A stretch of 31,663 bases of DNA from Patescibacteria group bacterium (GCA_028698375.1 JAQVDI010000001.1:1-31663), one strand, 5' to 3'; numbered from the stretch's first letter, positions 6,357 through 13,227 are shown. Translations and numbers: made by a program. The notes: a model not told the origin generated them from the letters alone.

Positions 6357-7166
6357 TTAAGATACAGAAATGTCTCGTCGCTTGAAAATTATTAAACCTA
6401 ATAAAAAAAACAAAATGATAGCACCCAAAAAAACGACTAAAGTGAGCCACTCAATTTTGCCATCACCTAAAATTAAATTTGGATTAAAATAATGAAAAAA
6501 TGACAAAAACTTTAAATCTTCGACGCTTTTTTTCAAACTAGATAAAATATTAAAAGCATACATCAAAACAACTAAACCAACAGTAAAAAAAATTACTTTT
6601 CCTCGATCAGAAAAAACGGCAGATAAAAAACTAGCTAAGCTAAAAATCGCCCCTGAAAACAAAATGCCAACTAACCAAATAGCCAAAAAGTGAGCTAATT
6701 GAAAATTAATTCCATAAACTAAAATTAATAGAATAATACTTAAAACGGAAATTGTCGTAAAAACAAAAAGGTTAAAAAAACCAGCTAAGTATTTTGCGAA
6801 AAATATTTTTGCACGAGAAATTGGTTGTGCCAAAATTGTTTCCATTGTGCCTTTCTCAATTTCTCCTGCCACCGAAAAGGCGCCCATACCCACGACTAAA
6901 CTAATAATTAAAATAGGCCAAATAAAACTAAACATTTCCATCGCTAAATAATTTTCTACATGAGAAAAAGAAAGCTGGACATTCCCTCCAAAAACTTCTA
7001 AAAAACCTTGTGGATAAGTTTCAATTAATTTTTGCAATTCTTCGGCTTGACTCTGGATATAGGGGAATAAACCAATATACATCCAAGCAAAACCAAAATT
7101 AGCTGCTAAAAAAATAATCAAAGACAAATAACGATCTTTAATAACCCTTAGAAATATAGTTTTCAT
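6357..7166 (-). CDS. ABC-2 type transporter permease
   Basis: A 269-residue integral membrane protein with about six hydrophobic helices: one N-terminal, one around 80-100, then 130-150, 165-185, 195-215 and 240-262. The cytoplasmic segment 'GEIEKGTMETILAQPISRAKIFFAKYL' is the signature of ABC-2 permeases of the NatB/YhaP type. It pairs with the ATPase encoded 7 bp upstream, so the two should form a heteromeric exporter of the CcmA/NatA class. Exported substrate unknown. No terminator is evident after the stop codon. Confidence 0.85.
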   Translation of the reverse strand: MKTIFLRVIKDRYLSLIIFLAANFGFAWMYIGLFPYIQSQAEELQKLIETYPQGFLEVFGGNVQLSFSHVENYLAMEMFSFIWPILIISLVVGMGAFSVAGEIEKGTMETILAQPISRAKIFFAKYLAGFFNLFVFTTISVLSIILLILVYGINFQLAHFLAIWLVGILFSGAIFSLASFLSAVFSDRGKVIFFTVGLVVLMYAFNILSSLKKSVEDLKFLSFFHYFNPNLILGDGKIEWLTLVVFLGAIILFFLLGLIIFKRRDISVS

Positions 7167-7173
7167 AAAACGA

Positions 7174-8046
7174 TTAATTCTTATAAAATTCTAAGAAAAT
7201 ATCTTCTAGGCCACCATGATTAATTTCCAAATCCCTTAATTTATACTTGGCCAAAATCTTTAATAAATTATTAATATCACCTTTTACAATTAATTTTAAA
7301 TTACCATCAATTTGTTCTTTAATTTCAACTCCACTAATTTTAAAATCATTAAGCTCATAATCACTTTCAAAAAAAACTCGCACATCATAAATATGTTTTT
7401 TCTTTAATTCTTTTATATCTTCAACAGCCATTAATTTACCTGCTTTAATAATTGCCGCTCGGTCACAAATACGTTGTACCTCAGGCAAATTATGCGAAGA
7501 CAAAAAAATCGTTACGCCTTTATCCTTATAATCTTCTAAAGTTTTATAAACCGCATTTTGCAAAAGAGGATCAAGACCAGTGGTAAGCTCATCTAAAATT
7601 AAAACTTTAGGTTCACTCATCAAAGCTAAAATTAATGATAATTTTTGCCGATTGCCACTAGATAAATTGCGTATTTTAACTTTCGGATTAAAATCAAATT
7701 TTTCTATTAATCTTTTTGCTTCATCCATACCTCCCCGAATACGCGCGATAAATTGCAGATGATCGTCGCCAGTCCAATTTTCATAAAGCCTTGGTTGAGG
7801 CGCCAAATAACCTAATTCTTGTTTGATATCAATTGAATCAAACCGAGAATCTTTATCTAAAATTTTTATTTCACCTCCATCAGCTCTAATAAAATCCATC
7901 ATCATTCTAATTGTTGTGGTTTTACCCGCGCCATTAGGACCCAAAAAGCCAAAAATTTCACCTTTCTTAACTTTAAAGCTAATTTTATCTACGGCTTTAA
8001 CCACACCAAAATGTTTAATTAAATTTTTGACTTCAATTGCTATCAT
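7174..8046 (-). CDS. ABC transporter ATP-binding protein (ABC-2/CcmA class)
   Basis: A 290-residue nucleotide-binding subunit. It shows Walker A GPNGAGKTT (36-44), Q-loop Q84 in YLAPQPRLYE, the signature LSSGNRQK (128-135), Walker B VLILDE (148-153) followed by LTTGLD, and the H-loop histidine H185 (LSSHNL). Signature and Walker B deviate slightly from LSGGQ and LDEPT. About 70 C-terminal residues form the small regulatory domain common in drug and lipid exporters. It is transcribed with the permease downstream. A TATAAT lies six nt before the ATG, implying a leaderless mRNA. Confidence 0.92.
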   Translation of the reverse strand: MIAIEVKNLIKHFGVVKAVDKISFKVKKGEIFGFLGPNGAGKTTTIRMMMDFIRADGGEIKILDKDSRFDSIDIKQELGYLAPQPRLYENWTGDDHLQFIARIRGGMDEAKRLIEKFDFNPKVKIRNLSSGNRQKLSLILALMSEPKVLILDELTTGLDPLLQNAVYKTLEDYKDKGVTIFLSSHNLPEVQRICDRAAIIKAGKLMAVEDIKELKKKHIYDVRVFFESDYELNDFKISGVEIKEQIDGNLKLIVKGDINNLLKILAKYKLRDLEINHGGLEDIFLEFYKN

Positions 8047-8081
8047 AAAATTATTATAAACTAAAATCTAAAAACACAAAA
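8047..8081 (-). promoter_or_regulatory. Leaderless promoter of the ABC exporter operon
   Basis: Minus-strand TATAAT at 8058-8053 and ATG at 8046-8044, six nt apart; a weak TTTTGT lies 17 nt upstream of the -10. Transcription would start at or next to the A of ATG. Confidence 0.55.
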
Positions 8082-8089
8082 CAAAAATC

Positions 8090-8118
8090 TTGACTTAGAC
8101 CTAAAATTTATTTATATT
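8090..8118 (+). promoter_or_regulatory. Promoter of the 90-aa orphan gene
   Basis: TTGACT (8090-8095), 17-nt spacer, TATATT (8113-8118). It diverges from the ABC exporter promoter. Confidence 0.7.
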
Positions 8119-8148
8119 TGAACAAGCATCTTAAAAAGGAGAAAGTAA

Positions 8149-8421
8149 ATGGAAAATCATAATGGAAAATGGAGATTAGCCGGTTATGATGTTATTAGTG
8201 ATGAACTTTATAATATTAGAGGCGACAATGCGAATATTACTGAATATGATACAGAAGAGGCAGCTCAAGCTGCTGCTATTATACAAATTCAAAGAATAGA
8301 AGAATTACAACCAATTGAAGAAGCTGGTGAGATACAAGACAAAATTTGTATTATTGATCCTAACGGAAAACCAAAACTTTTTGAACCTAAAATTAAAATC
8401 CCAAACCCTAATAAAAATTAA
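8149..8421 (+). CDS. Hypothetical small acidic protein
   Basis: A 90-residue soluble, acidic protein with no cysteine-rich or membrane segments apart from a single Cys. The N-terminal half (KWRLAGYDVISDELYNI..., then TEEAAQAAAIIQIQRIEEL) looks like a compact alpha/beta fold, and the C-terminus ends in a Pro/Lys/Asn-rich tail. I do not recognise the family. Expression signals are clear: a sigma70 promoter, a leader with AAAAAGGAG seven nt before the ATG, and a strong terminator. The leader resembles those of the other lone genes here (ATCTT...AAAAGGAGAAAG). Confidence 0.6.
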   Translation: MENHNGKWRLAGYDVISDELYNIRGDNANITEYDTEEAAQAAAIIQIQRIEELQPIEEAGEIQDKICIIDPNGKPKLFEPKIKIPNPNKN

Positions 8422-8433
8422 TCATAAATTTTA

Positions 8434-8462
8434 AATCTACCTCTACTTAGGTAGATTTTTTA
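8434..8462 (+). terminator. Terminator of the 90-aa orphan gene
   Basis: AATCTACC-TCTACTTA-GGTAGATT followed by a T-run. The same stem sequence (AATCTACTT/AAGTAGATT) ends the candidate small RNA at 10685-10709. Confidence 0.88.
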
Positions 8463-8750
8463 TTGTCGAAATCATTTTTATTAAAATTTTCTTTAATTAT
8501 ATCAGGCATATTACTCGCGATTGCGTTAAATTTTCCTGATATAAAAGTAAGTTTTTATCTAAAATTATAAATTATATCCTTTATTTTTTATATATCGCAC
8601 AATTCATAAATAATATAAATTAGAATTATTGGCAAAAGATATTTTTTATGGTAATCTGTAGCAATATAAAATTCTGTCATCCTGAGGCAACAGCCGAAGA
8701 ATCTCAGACCCTGAGATTCTTCACTTTGTTCAAAATGACAAAAAACAAAA
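8463..8750. other. Gene-poor stretch with repeat remnants
   Basis: No convincing gene. It holds a short open frame at 8464-8571 (TTG start within the terminator tail) encoding one hydrophobic helix (about ISGILLAIALNF), and an inverted repeat ATATCAGG (8499-8506)/CCTGATAT (8535-8542). It also contains a second copy of the TCGCACAA(C/T)TCAT motif seen at 443-455, and the palindromic repeat annotated separately. Confidence 0.4.
8675..8740. repeat. REP-like palindromic repeat
   Basis: A 12-bp perfect stem GAAGAATCTCAG-ACC-CTGAGATTCTTC (8696-8722) lies inside outer arms TGTCAT (8675-8680) and ATGACA (8735-8740). The 'TGTCATCCTGAG...TTCAAAATGACA' form resembles dispersed intergenic palindromes found in many bacteria. 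Degenerate pieces of a similar unit (GACAAGCTC, CTCAGAATGACC) continue to about 8844, into the first codons of mnmA. Confidence 0.7.
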
Positions 8751-9881
8751 ATGAAAAATATTAAAAAAAACTTCTCGACAAGCTCGCAGAATAAAAAATT
8801 GCCACTCTCCGACAAGCTCAGAATAAACTCTCCTCAGAATGACCAAGTGGTGGCAGTGGGCATGAGCGGCGGGATTGATTCCACTATAACGGCTTATCTT
8901 TTAAAAAAACAAGGCTACAAAGTAGTTGGATTAACAATGATGTTAAAAAATGACAAGCAAAAACAACAGGAAATTAAAAAGATAACTGAAAAATTAAAAA
9001 TAAAAAATTATTTTATTGATTTATCAAAAGATTTCAAAAAAATCGTTCTTGATTATTATCGTCAAGAATATTTGAATGGACGCACGCCTAACCCTTGTAT
9101 TATCTGCAACCAAAAAATTAAGTTTGATTTGTTGCTAAAGACCGCTAAAAAAAGTGGAATTCAGTTTGATTTTTTTGCTACTGGCCACTATGTCCGTCTT
9201 GCTAAAGATCCAAAAACTAGATGTTTTTTCTTAAAAAAAGGCAAAGATACTAAAAAAGATCAATCATATTTTTTATATCGGCTTAACCAGATACAATTAA
9301 AAAATTTAATTTTCCCCTTAGGTAATTTAACTAAAAATAAAGTCAAAAAAATGGCTTTACAATTAGGATTTAAGGAATTGCTGGCTAAACCAGAAAGCCA
9401 AGATTTTTTTAACTGTGCTGATCAAAATAATTTATTCGACAAAACAAAGATTAAAACTGGCGACATTATTAATCACCATAAAAAAATTGTCGGAAAACAT
9501 AACGGAATTATTAATTATACAATTGGTCAAAGAAAAGGCCTTTCTGGTGGTGGAACAAAAATTCCCATGTATGTAATAAAAATTAATACGACAAAAAATC
9601 AAATTATGATCGGGCCTCGCAAAAAACTCTTAGCTAAAAAATTAATAGCAATTTCACCAAACTGGATTTCAATTAAACAACCAGAAAAAAAATTATTAGC
9701 GTACGCAAAAATTCGTTTTGGAGCCAAATCTGCAAAATGCCAAATCAAATTAATAGAAAACAACCAATTAAAAGTAGAATTTAAAAACCCCCAATTTGCA
9801 ATTACCCCCGGACAATCAATTGTTTTTTATCAAAAAAATTTGCTTTTAGGTGGAGCAATTATTTCTCAAATTTTAATATAA
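8751..9881 (+). CDS. mnmA: tRNA-specific 2-thiouridylase MnmA
   Basis: MnmA activates U34 of tRNA-Lys, -Glu and -Gln (UUN anticodons) with ATP and transfers sulfur to give s2U. Seen here: PP-loop SGGIDS (39-44), NPCIIC (C116, C119) containing the first catalytic cysteine, TGHYVRL (144-150), KDQSYFL (169-174) and IGQRKGLSGGG. The second catalytic cysteine is normally in SQDICF; here the sequence is SQDFFNC (C222), two residues further on. The first 30 residues are unlike MnmA and are encoded by repeat-derived DNA. Homologues usually begin just before VVAVGMSGG, so initiation at GTG 8847 or 8850 is an alternative to ATG 8751. No Shine-Dalgarno sequence is seen at either place. It is the only gene of its unit. 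Confidence 0.9.
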   Translation: MKNIKKNFSTSSQNKKLPLSDKLRINSPQNDQVVAVGMSGGIDSTITAYLLKKQGYKVVGLTMMLKNDKQKQQEIKKITEKLKIKNYFIDLSKDFKKIVLDYYRQEYLNGRTPNPCIICNQKIKFDLLLKTAKKSGIQFDFFATGHYVRLAKDPKTRCFFLKKGKDTKKDQSYFLYRLNQIQLKNLIFPLGNLTKNKVKKMALQLGFKELLAKPESQDFFNCADQNNLFDKTKIKTGDIINHHKKIVGKHNGIINYTIGQRKGLSGGGTKIPMYVIKINTTKNQIMIGPRKKLLAKKLIAISPNWISIKQPEKKLLAYAKIRFGAKSAKCQIKLIENNQLKVEFKNPQFAITPGQSIVFYQKNLLLGGAIISQILI

Positions 9882-9958
9882 TCTTAAAGTAATTGCTATT
9901 AACAAACAACTTAACGCGAAAATAATTTAGATCTAAAATTAATTCCAAAAGATAAATG

Positions 9959-10639
9959 TTATAAATTCACTCCGGTTTCTGGCAAAATTTCTGCTACTGA
10001 TTCAGCTACATTAACCACAATTCTCACTGCTGAATCACGACCTGTACCAAGAGCATAAGCTTCACGAGTCAAATCATCAAATAAAAAGTTAAGAACCCTA
10101 GTTTGGTAAGAGGCAATTTCCATTTTTGCGATTATTACGGTTTCTCCAACAGGAAAATTATTTTCTAACACAAAATTAAAATCAGCACATTCGCTGCCAT
10201 TTAGGGGATTACATTCTTCAATGGTAGTATTTGACACTTGAGATATCTGAGCATTTTCCATCCCCTCACCTAAAGTATAACTACGCCCGTTACCATCGAC
10301 ATCAGCATCATCTAGATTAATTGCGCTAACATAACCAAAATTAGTTAATGTCCCTTCAGCTATAGCTCCATACGCGTCACCAGTACCAGTATTCCACATT
10401 TTACCTCTAACCAAAACTGTGTCGCCGGGATCGGCAACAACGCTTTCACCGTCAGAAAATTCAGTACCGGAATAATTTTTCCAAGTAACACCGTTGTCTA
10501 AACTTGCTTCTAACTTAATATGCAAATTAACATCATCTTCTTGCGCCTTAACTGGCTGGATCAAACTTAAAGAATAACAGGTTACACCTAGAGCTAAAGC
10601 AACACCAAAACCTAAGATAACCTTTTTAAATTTTGTCAT
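9959..10639 (-). CDS. Secreted protein ending in LPETG without a membrane anchor
   Basis: A 226-residue exported protein. A basic N-terminus, hydrophobic core (VILGFGVALALGVTCYSLSL) and likely signal-peptidase site VKA-QE mark the signal peptide. The mature part is acidic and beta-rich (VNLHIKLEASLDNGVTWKNY..., DPGDTVLVRGKMWNTG), resembling the DUF11-like/Ig-like surface domains of Patescibacteria; two cysteines (CNPLNGSEC) may form a disulfide. The last residues are LPETGVNL. A sortase signal would need a hydrophobic helix and basic tail after LPETG, and both are absent. Extended -10 promoter TGGTATAAT (10669-10664) and GAGGA ribosome site before ATG 10639. Function unknown; a surface or extracellular structural protein is likely. 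Confidence 0.65.
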   Translation of the reverse strand: MTKFKKVILGFGVALALGVTCYSLSLIQPVKAQEDDVNLHIKLEASLDNGVTWKNYSGTEFSDGESVVADPGDTVLVRGKMWNTGTGDAYGAIAEGTLTNFGYVSAINLDDADVDGNGRSYTLGEGMENAQISQVSNTTIEECNPLNGSECADFNFVLENNFPVGETVIIAKMEIASYQTRVLNFLFDDLTREAYALGTGRDSAVRIVVNVAESVAEILPETGVNL

Positions 10640-10663
10640 TTTTCCTCACAATTTATTTTTTTT

Positions 10664-10672
10664 ATTATACCA
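10664..10672 (-). promoter_or_regulatory. Extended -10 promoter of the LPETG protein gene
   Basis: Minus-strand TGGTATAAT (10672-10664), 24 nt before the ATG at 10639; no clear -35. Confidence 0.5.
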
Positions 10673-10684
10673 CATAATTAAAAC

Positions 10685-10709
10685 AAAAAAATCTACTTAG
10701 AAGTAGATT
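10685..10709 (-). terminator. Terminator of the candidate small RNA
   Basis: Minus-strand AATCTACTT-CT-AAGTAGATT followed by seven T; nine perfect base pairs. Confidence 0.85.
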
Positions 10710-10769
10710 ATATCATTGCACTATGGATTCATTATCTATCAGGCTATCAAAACATATTTATTATGTAAT
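10685..10769 (-). ncRNA. Candidate small RNA (about 85 nt)
   Basis: A self-contained minus-strand transcription unit without a usable ORF. The promoter is TTGACA (10803-10798), 16-nt spacer, TATAAA (10781-10776). About 60 nt of unique sequence follows, and then a strong terminator. The only ATG frames inside encode two or three codons. It lies between the terminator of the 11660 gene and the promoter of the LPETG gene, so it is unlikely to be read-through of either. A second, tandem terminator for the upstream gene is the main alternative. No known RNA family recognised. Confidence 0.4.
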
Positions 10770-10775
10770 TTGGAG

Positions 10776-10803
10776 TTTATAAATATTCCAAATTTATTGT
10801 CAA
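10776..10803 (-). promoter_or_regulatory. Promoter of the candidate small RNA
   Basis: Consensus TTGACA at 10803-10798, 16-nt spacer and TATAAA at 10781-10776, located directly after the terminator of the preceding gene. Confidence 0.5.
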
Positions 10804-10806
10804 AAT

Positions 10807-10835
10807 AAAAAAACCTAGAAAATATTATTTCTAGG
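10807..10835 (-). terminator. Terminator of the Gly/Ser-rich protein gene
   Basis: Minus-strand CCTAGAAA-TAATAT-TTTCTAGG followed by seven T. Confidence 0.85.
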
Positions 10836-10856
10836 ATAAAATATAAATCAAATTAT

Positions 10857-11660
10857 TTAATGCCCCCTAAGATTTCGACCTTTCCAATAACCTTGAGAAT
10901 ACCCAGAATAATAAGGGCTATAACAACCCTTTTTAGCATTACCGGGAGGAGGATCCCAAACACCATTATAACCATCAATATATCCAACTTCTACACCTTG
11001 GCTATGAACATTTTGATTATATTTACCTCGAACCTTATGAGGTGCCTTAATCAAATGTTGCGGATGCTTCGCTTGGGGTACAGATCTTTCTCTAGCTTGG
11101 TTATTTGAATTGTGACGATAACCAAAACCAGTTCTTTCATCGCTAGAGTAATTACCGCTATTATTTTGGTATGCAACCTGATCAGAGTTAACTGTAACTC
11201 GATCAGAATAAGACAAGGGATCTGTCCTGCCAATGCAATTACCCCGATCATCATAATGATAAATAGAACCATTATCCTGCTGAATTGATTGGCCAATCAA
11301 TTGGCCTTGTTGACCATAATGAACAGTTTGACTCCCATTATGAACTGACTGCCCAACTTGATTTGAACCAAAAATGCCATCAATCCAACCCATATAACCA
11401 CCAGCATAATGATAATCTCTATCTCCTACAGAAATTGTATGCCCAGATGATCGGCCGCTAGAATCAAAATGATTAGTACCTAAGCCACCTGATTCAGAAT
11501 GACCAGCCGAAGAGCCATCACCAGAATAATGAGATCCATTACCGCTAAAGTTATTACCGCTAGAATTAGAATTAGAACCATTAAATATATCTACTTCATT
11601 TGCAAAACCAGCAGCCAATTCTCCAAGTGCTCCAAGTATGCCACCATCATTTTTACCCAT
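10857..11660 (-). CDS. Gly/Ser/Asn-rich low-complexity protein, unknown function
   Basis: A 267-residue protein with a short helical start (GALGELAAGFANEVDIF) and a long Gly/Ser/Asn/His stretch (about 30-100). Next come short repeats of the form HYGQQGQLIGQS / HYDDRGNCIGRT that resemble the YD-type repeats of Rhs and wall proteins. A Tyr/Gly-rich end follows (VGYIDGYNGVWDPPPG..., YYSGYSQGYWKGR). No signal peptide or membrane helix is visible. I choose ATG 11660 because the alternative GTG at 11669 overlaps the GGAG ribosome site. Its 23-nt leader is identical to that of HhH paralogue B. Function not recognised; a filamentous or surface-associated role is a guess. It lies alone between its own promoter and terminator. 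Confidence 0.55.
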   Translation of the reverse strand: MGKNDGGILGALGELAAGFANEVDIFNGSNSNSSGNNFSGNGSHYSGDGSSAGHSESGGLGTNHFDSSGRSSGHTISVGDRDYHYAGGYMGWIDGIFGSNQVGQSVHNGSQTVHYGQQGQLIGQSIQQDNGSIYHYDDRGNCIGRTDPLSYSDRVTVNSDQVAYQNNSGNYSSDERTGFGYRHNSNNQARERSVPQAKHPQHLIKAPHKVRGKYNQNVHSQGVEVGYIDGYNGVWDPPPGNAKKGCYSPYYSGYSQGYWKGRNLRGH

Positions 11661-11727
11661 TTCACTCACTCCTTTTCAAAGAGCGTTAGCTACTTTAAAA
11701 TATACCATTTAAATATTGGTTTGTAAA
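11661..11727 (-). promoter_or_regulatory. Promoter and shared leader of the Gly/Ser-rich protein gene
   Basis: Minus-strand TTTACA (11727-11722), 17-nt spacer, TATATT (11704-11699); the leader at 11691-11669 is identical over 23 nt to that at 5710-5688. Confidence 0.7.
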
Positions 11728-11812
11728 TAAAAAAATAGCTAACAGATAAGAGGTTCTAATTTCCTATGATATCTAATATGTAGATTTAAAATTAACAGAG
11801 GAAAATTTCAAG

Positions 11813-11885
11813 GGTGGATGAAGGGATTTGAACCCTCAACCGCCAGAGCCACAATCTGGTGCGCTACCATTGCGCCACATCCACC
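11813..11885 (-). tRNA. tRNA-His(GTG)
   Basis: Acceptor GTGGATG/CATCCAC with the extra G-1 (11885) opposite C73 that identifies histidine tRNA; D-arm GCGC/GCGC; anticodon stem CCAGA/TCTGG with loop TTGTGGC (anticodon GUG); T-arm GAGGG-TTCAAAT-CCCTT with a final G-U pair. CCA is not encoded. G34 makes it a queuosine substrate, matching queA and queH in the window. Confidence 0.95.
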
Positions 11886-11932
11886 ATTAAAAACCCTAAA
11901 ACAACAATAATAAGATAGCAAAAAATAAACAC

Positions 11933-11961
11933 TTTTGCAATCTATGATTTATTTGTATAAT
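11933..11961 (+). promoter_or_regulatory. Leaderless promoter of the gene at 11969
   Basis: TTTTGC (11933-11938), 17-nt spacer, TATAAT (11956-11961), with the ATG beginning eight nt after the -10 ends. There is no room for a ribosome site. Confidence 0.6.
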
Positions 11962-11968
11962 AGACTTA

Positions 11969-12868
11969 ATGAATAAAAAAGCACTTTTTTGGGTCATAAT
12001 TAGTTTTTTAGTTTTAATTGATGCTGGTCTTATTTTATATCAATTTGTTTACAAAAAACCAAAAGCCGATATCAATTTAACCCCTAATGCTGCTAATATC
12101 AAAAATTTTAATCTTACCCCACAAATTAATCCTAACCCGACACCAATTAATCTTAGCTTTCAAGAAAATCAAAAAATATATACTCCTGAAAGTAATTATT
12201 TTTACAAACACCCTGTTCTTTTGGAAAGAGAAGAAGATAATTTGCTTTTTTTAGCTCGGGGCAAATCAAGTGTTAAGTTAGATGAAATTATTTATACCAA
12301 AACTTTTGATCTTGCAGATTGGGCTGCTCCAACGAGTATAAAAAATTTTACAGACAAAAAAATTGTAGATCTTTTCGCCACAAAAAACCAACAAGGTTAT
12401 TATCTTTTATATATTACTCAAGATAATGATCAAAAATATGAAACCAATTATTTATATTCCATTAATGGCACTGATTGGGGTGAAAAAACAATTAACTTGC
12501 CTACAGCTGGATTAAAAAAGGTTTCAGCAACAGCCGATAAAAATAGTTTAAGAACAATTTTTTTAGATGCTAACAATCGCACAATCAAACAAAACTTTCT
12601 TTTGCAAAATAGAACTTGGACCAGTATCAAAACTGTAATTAATCTAAATTTAGAAATCAGCGACATGGACCTAATCGCTACTCCGGATTTTTATTATTTA
12701 TTATTTTCAAGCTCCAATATTCTTTATGAGACTCACTCCGTTGATTTTCATACTTTTAGCGCGCCACAAGCTATTGTTAACCTCAAAGATAATGATTTTT
12801 ATTTAAGCGACATTGGTTTGATAACCTTAAACGCAGAGGGTGTTTTCTTGGCAAAAAATGATTTTTAA
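11969..12868 (+). CDS. Membrane-anchored extracytoplasmic protein, possible beta-propeller
   Basis: A 299-residue protein with an N-terminal membrane anchor (about residues 5-27, ALFWVIISFLVLIDAGLILYQF). A Pro/Asn/Thr-rich linker follows (about 32-65), then a beta-strand-rich domain. Recurring units such as 'GYYLLYITQDN...YLYSINGTDWGEK' and 'FYYLLFSSSNILYETHSVDFHTFS' look like BNR/sialidase-type or GH43-like propeller blades, but no catalytic motif can be named. Probably a surface glycan-binding or structural protein; function unknown. The transcript looks leaderless. It is monocistronic; the RRM gene downstream has its own promoter. Confidence 0.5.
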   Translation: MNKKALFWVIISFLVLIDAGLILYQFVYKKPKADINLTPNAANIKNFNLTPQINPNPTPINLSFQENQKIYTPESNYFYKHPVLLEREEDNLLFLARGKSSVKLDEIIYTKTFDLADWAAPTSIKNFTDKKIVDLFATKNQQGYYLLYITQDNDQKYETNYLYSINGTDWGEKTINLPTAGLKKVSATADKNSLRTIFLDANNRTIKQNFLLQNRTWTSIKTVINLNLEISDMDLIATPDFYYLLFSSSNILYETHSVDFHTFSAPQAIVNLKDNDFYLSDIGLITLNAEGVFLAKNDF

Positions 12869-12869
12869 C

Positions 12870-12898
12870 TTGTATTTTAATGATATTTGTGTTATTAT
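12870..12898 (+). promoter_or_regulatory. Promoter of the RRM protein gene
   Basis: TTGTAT (12870-12875), 17-nt spacer, TATTAT (12893-12898), immediately after the preceding stop codon. The 5' untranslated region would be about 47 nt and contains GGCCGAAAGGGATGG. Confidence 0.55.
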
Positions 12899-12951
12899 TT
12901 TATACGTCTCTGTAGGCCGAAAGGGATGGAAAAATAAGTAAAAGGAACTTT

Positions 12952-13209
12952 ATGAGAATTTTTGTAGGAAACTTACCTTGGGTAGTTAAGAAAGAAGACC
13001 TAATTGCAAAATTCAGCGAATTTGGTCAAGTCGAAGAGGAAAACACTCTTATTATTGTCGACGCCAATGGCCGAAGCAAAGGTTTTGGTTTTGCTGAAAT
13101 GCCCAATGAAGAAGAAGCTAAAAAAGCTATGGAAGCACTCAATGGTCAAGATTGGGAAGGTAGAGCCGTTGTTGTTAACGAAGCTCGCCCCATGAAAAAC
13201 AAAGAGTAA
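12952..13209 (+). CDS. Single-RRM RNA-binding protein
   Basis: An 85-residue protein made of one RNA recognition motif and almost nothing else. RNP2 is IFVGNL (3-8) and RNP1 is KGFGFAEM (43-50), carrying the aromatic residues that stack on RNA bases; the beta4 strand GRAVVVNEARP closes the fold. Such lone RRM proteins resemble the cyanobacterial Rbp family and are common in Patescibacteria, where they are presumed RNA chaperones or cold-response proteins. Ribosome site AAAAGGA five nt before the ATG. It has its own promoter, a leader that could be regulatory, and a strong terminator. Confidence 0.93.
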   Translation: MRIFVGNLPWVVKKEDLIAKFSEFGQVEEENTLIIVDANGRSKGFGFAEMPNEEEAKKAMEALNGQDWEGRAVVVNEARPMKNKE

Positions 13210-13227
13210 TTTAAGCTTTAAAAAATA

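Noticed and set aside
8588..8815. Minus-strand 75-residue frame over the REP-like repeat
   Set aside because: Encoded by the palindromic repeat itself (EQSEESQGLRFFG type), a well-known false ORF pattern.
10685..10709. AATCTACTT/AAGTAGATT hairpin resembling a Cas12a crRNA repeat stem
   Set aside because: Single copies, not a repeat-spacer array; no cas genes in the window; followed by a T-run, so it is a terminator. The similar hairpin at 8434 is also a terminator.
12905..12951. Riboswitch in the RRM gene leader
   Set aside because: The leader is only about 47 nt with a weak CC-GAAA-GG loop; too short and unstructured for a known riboswitch.
13004..13195. Alternate frame inside the RRM gene
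   Set aside because: Shadow of the RRM frame, which has both RNP motifs and a ribosome site.
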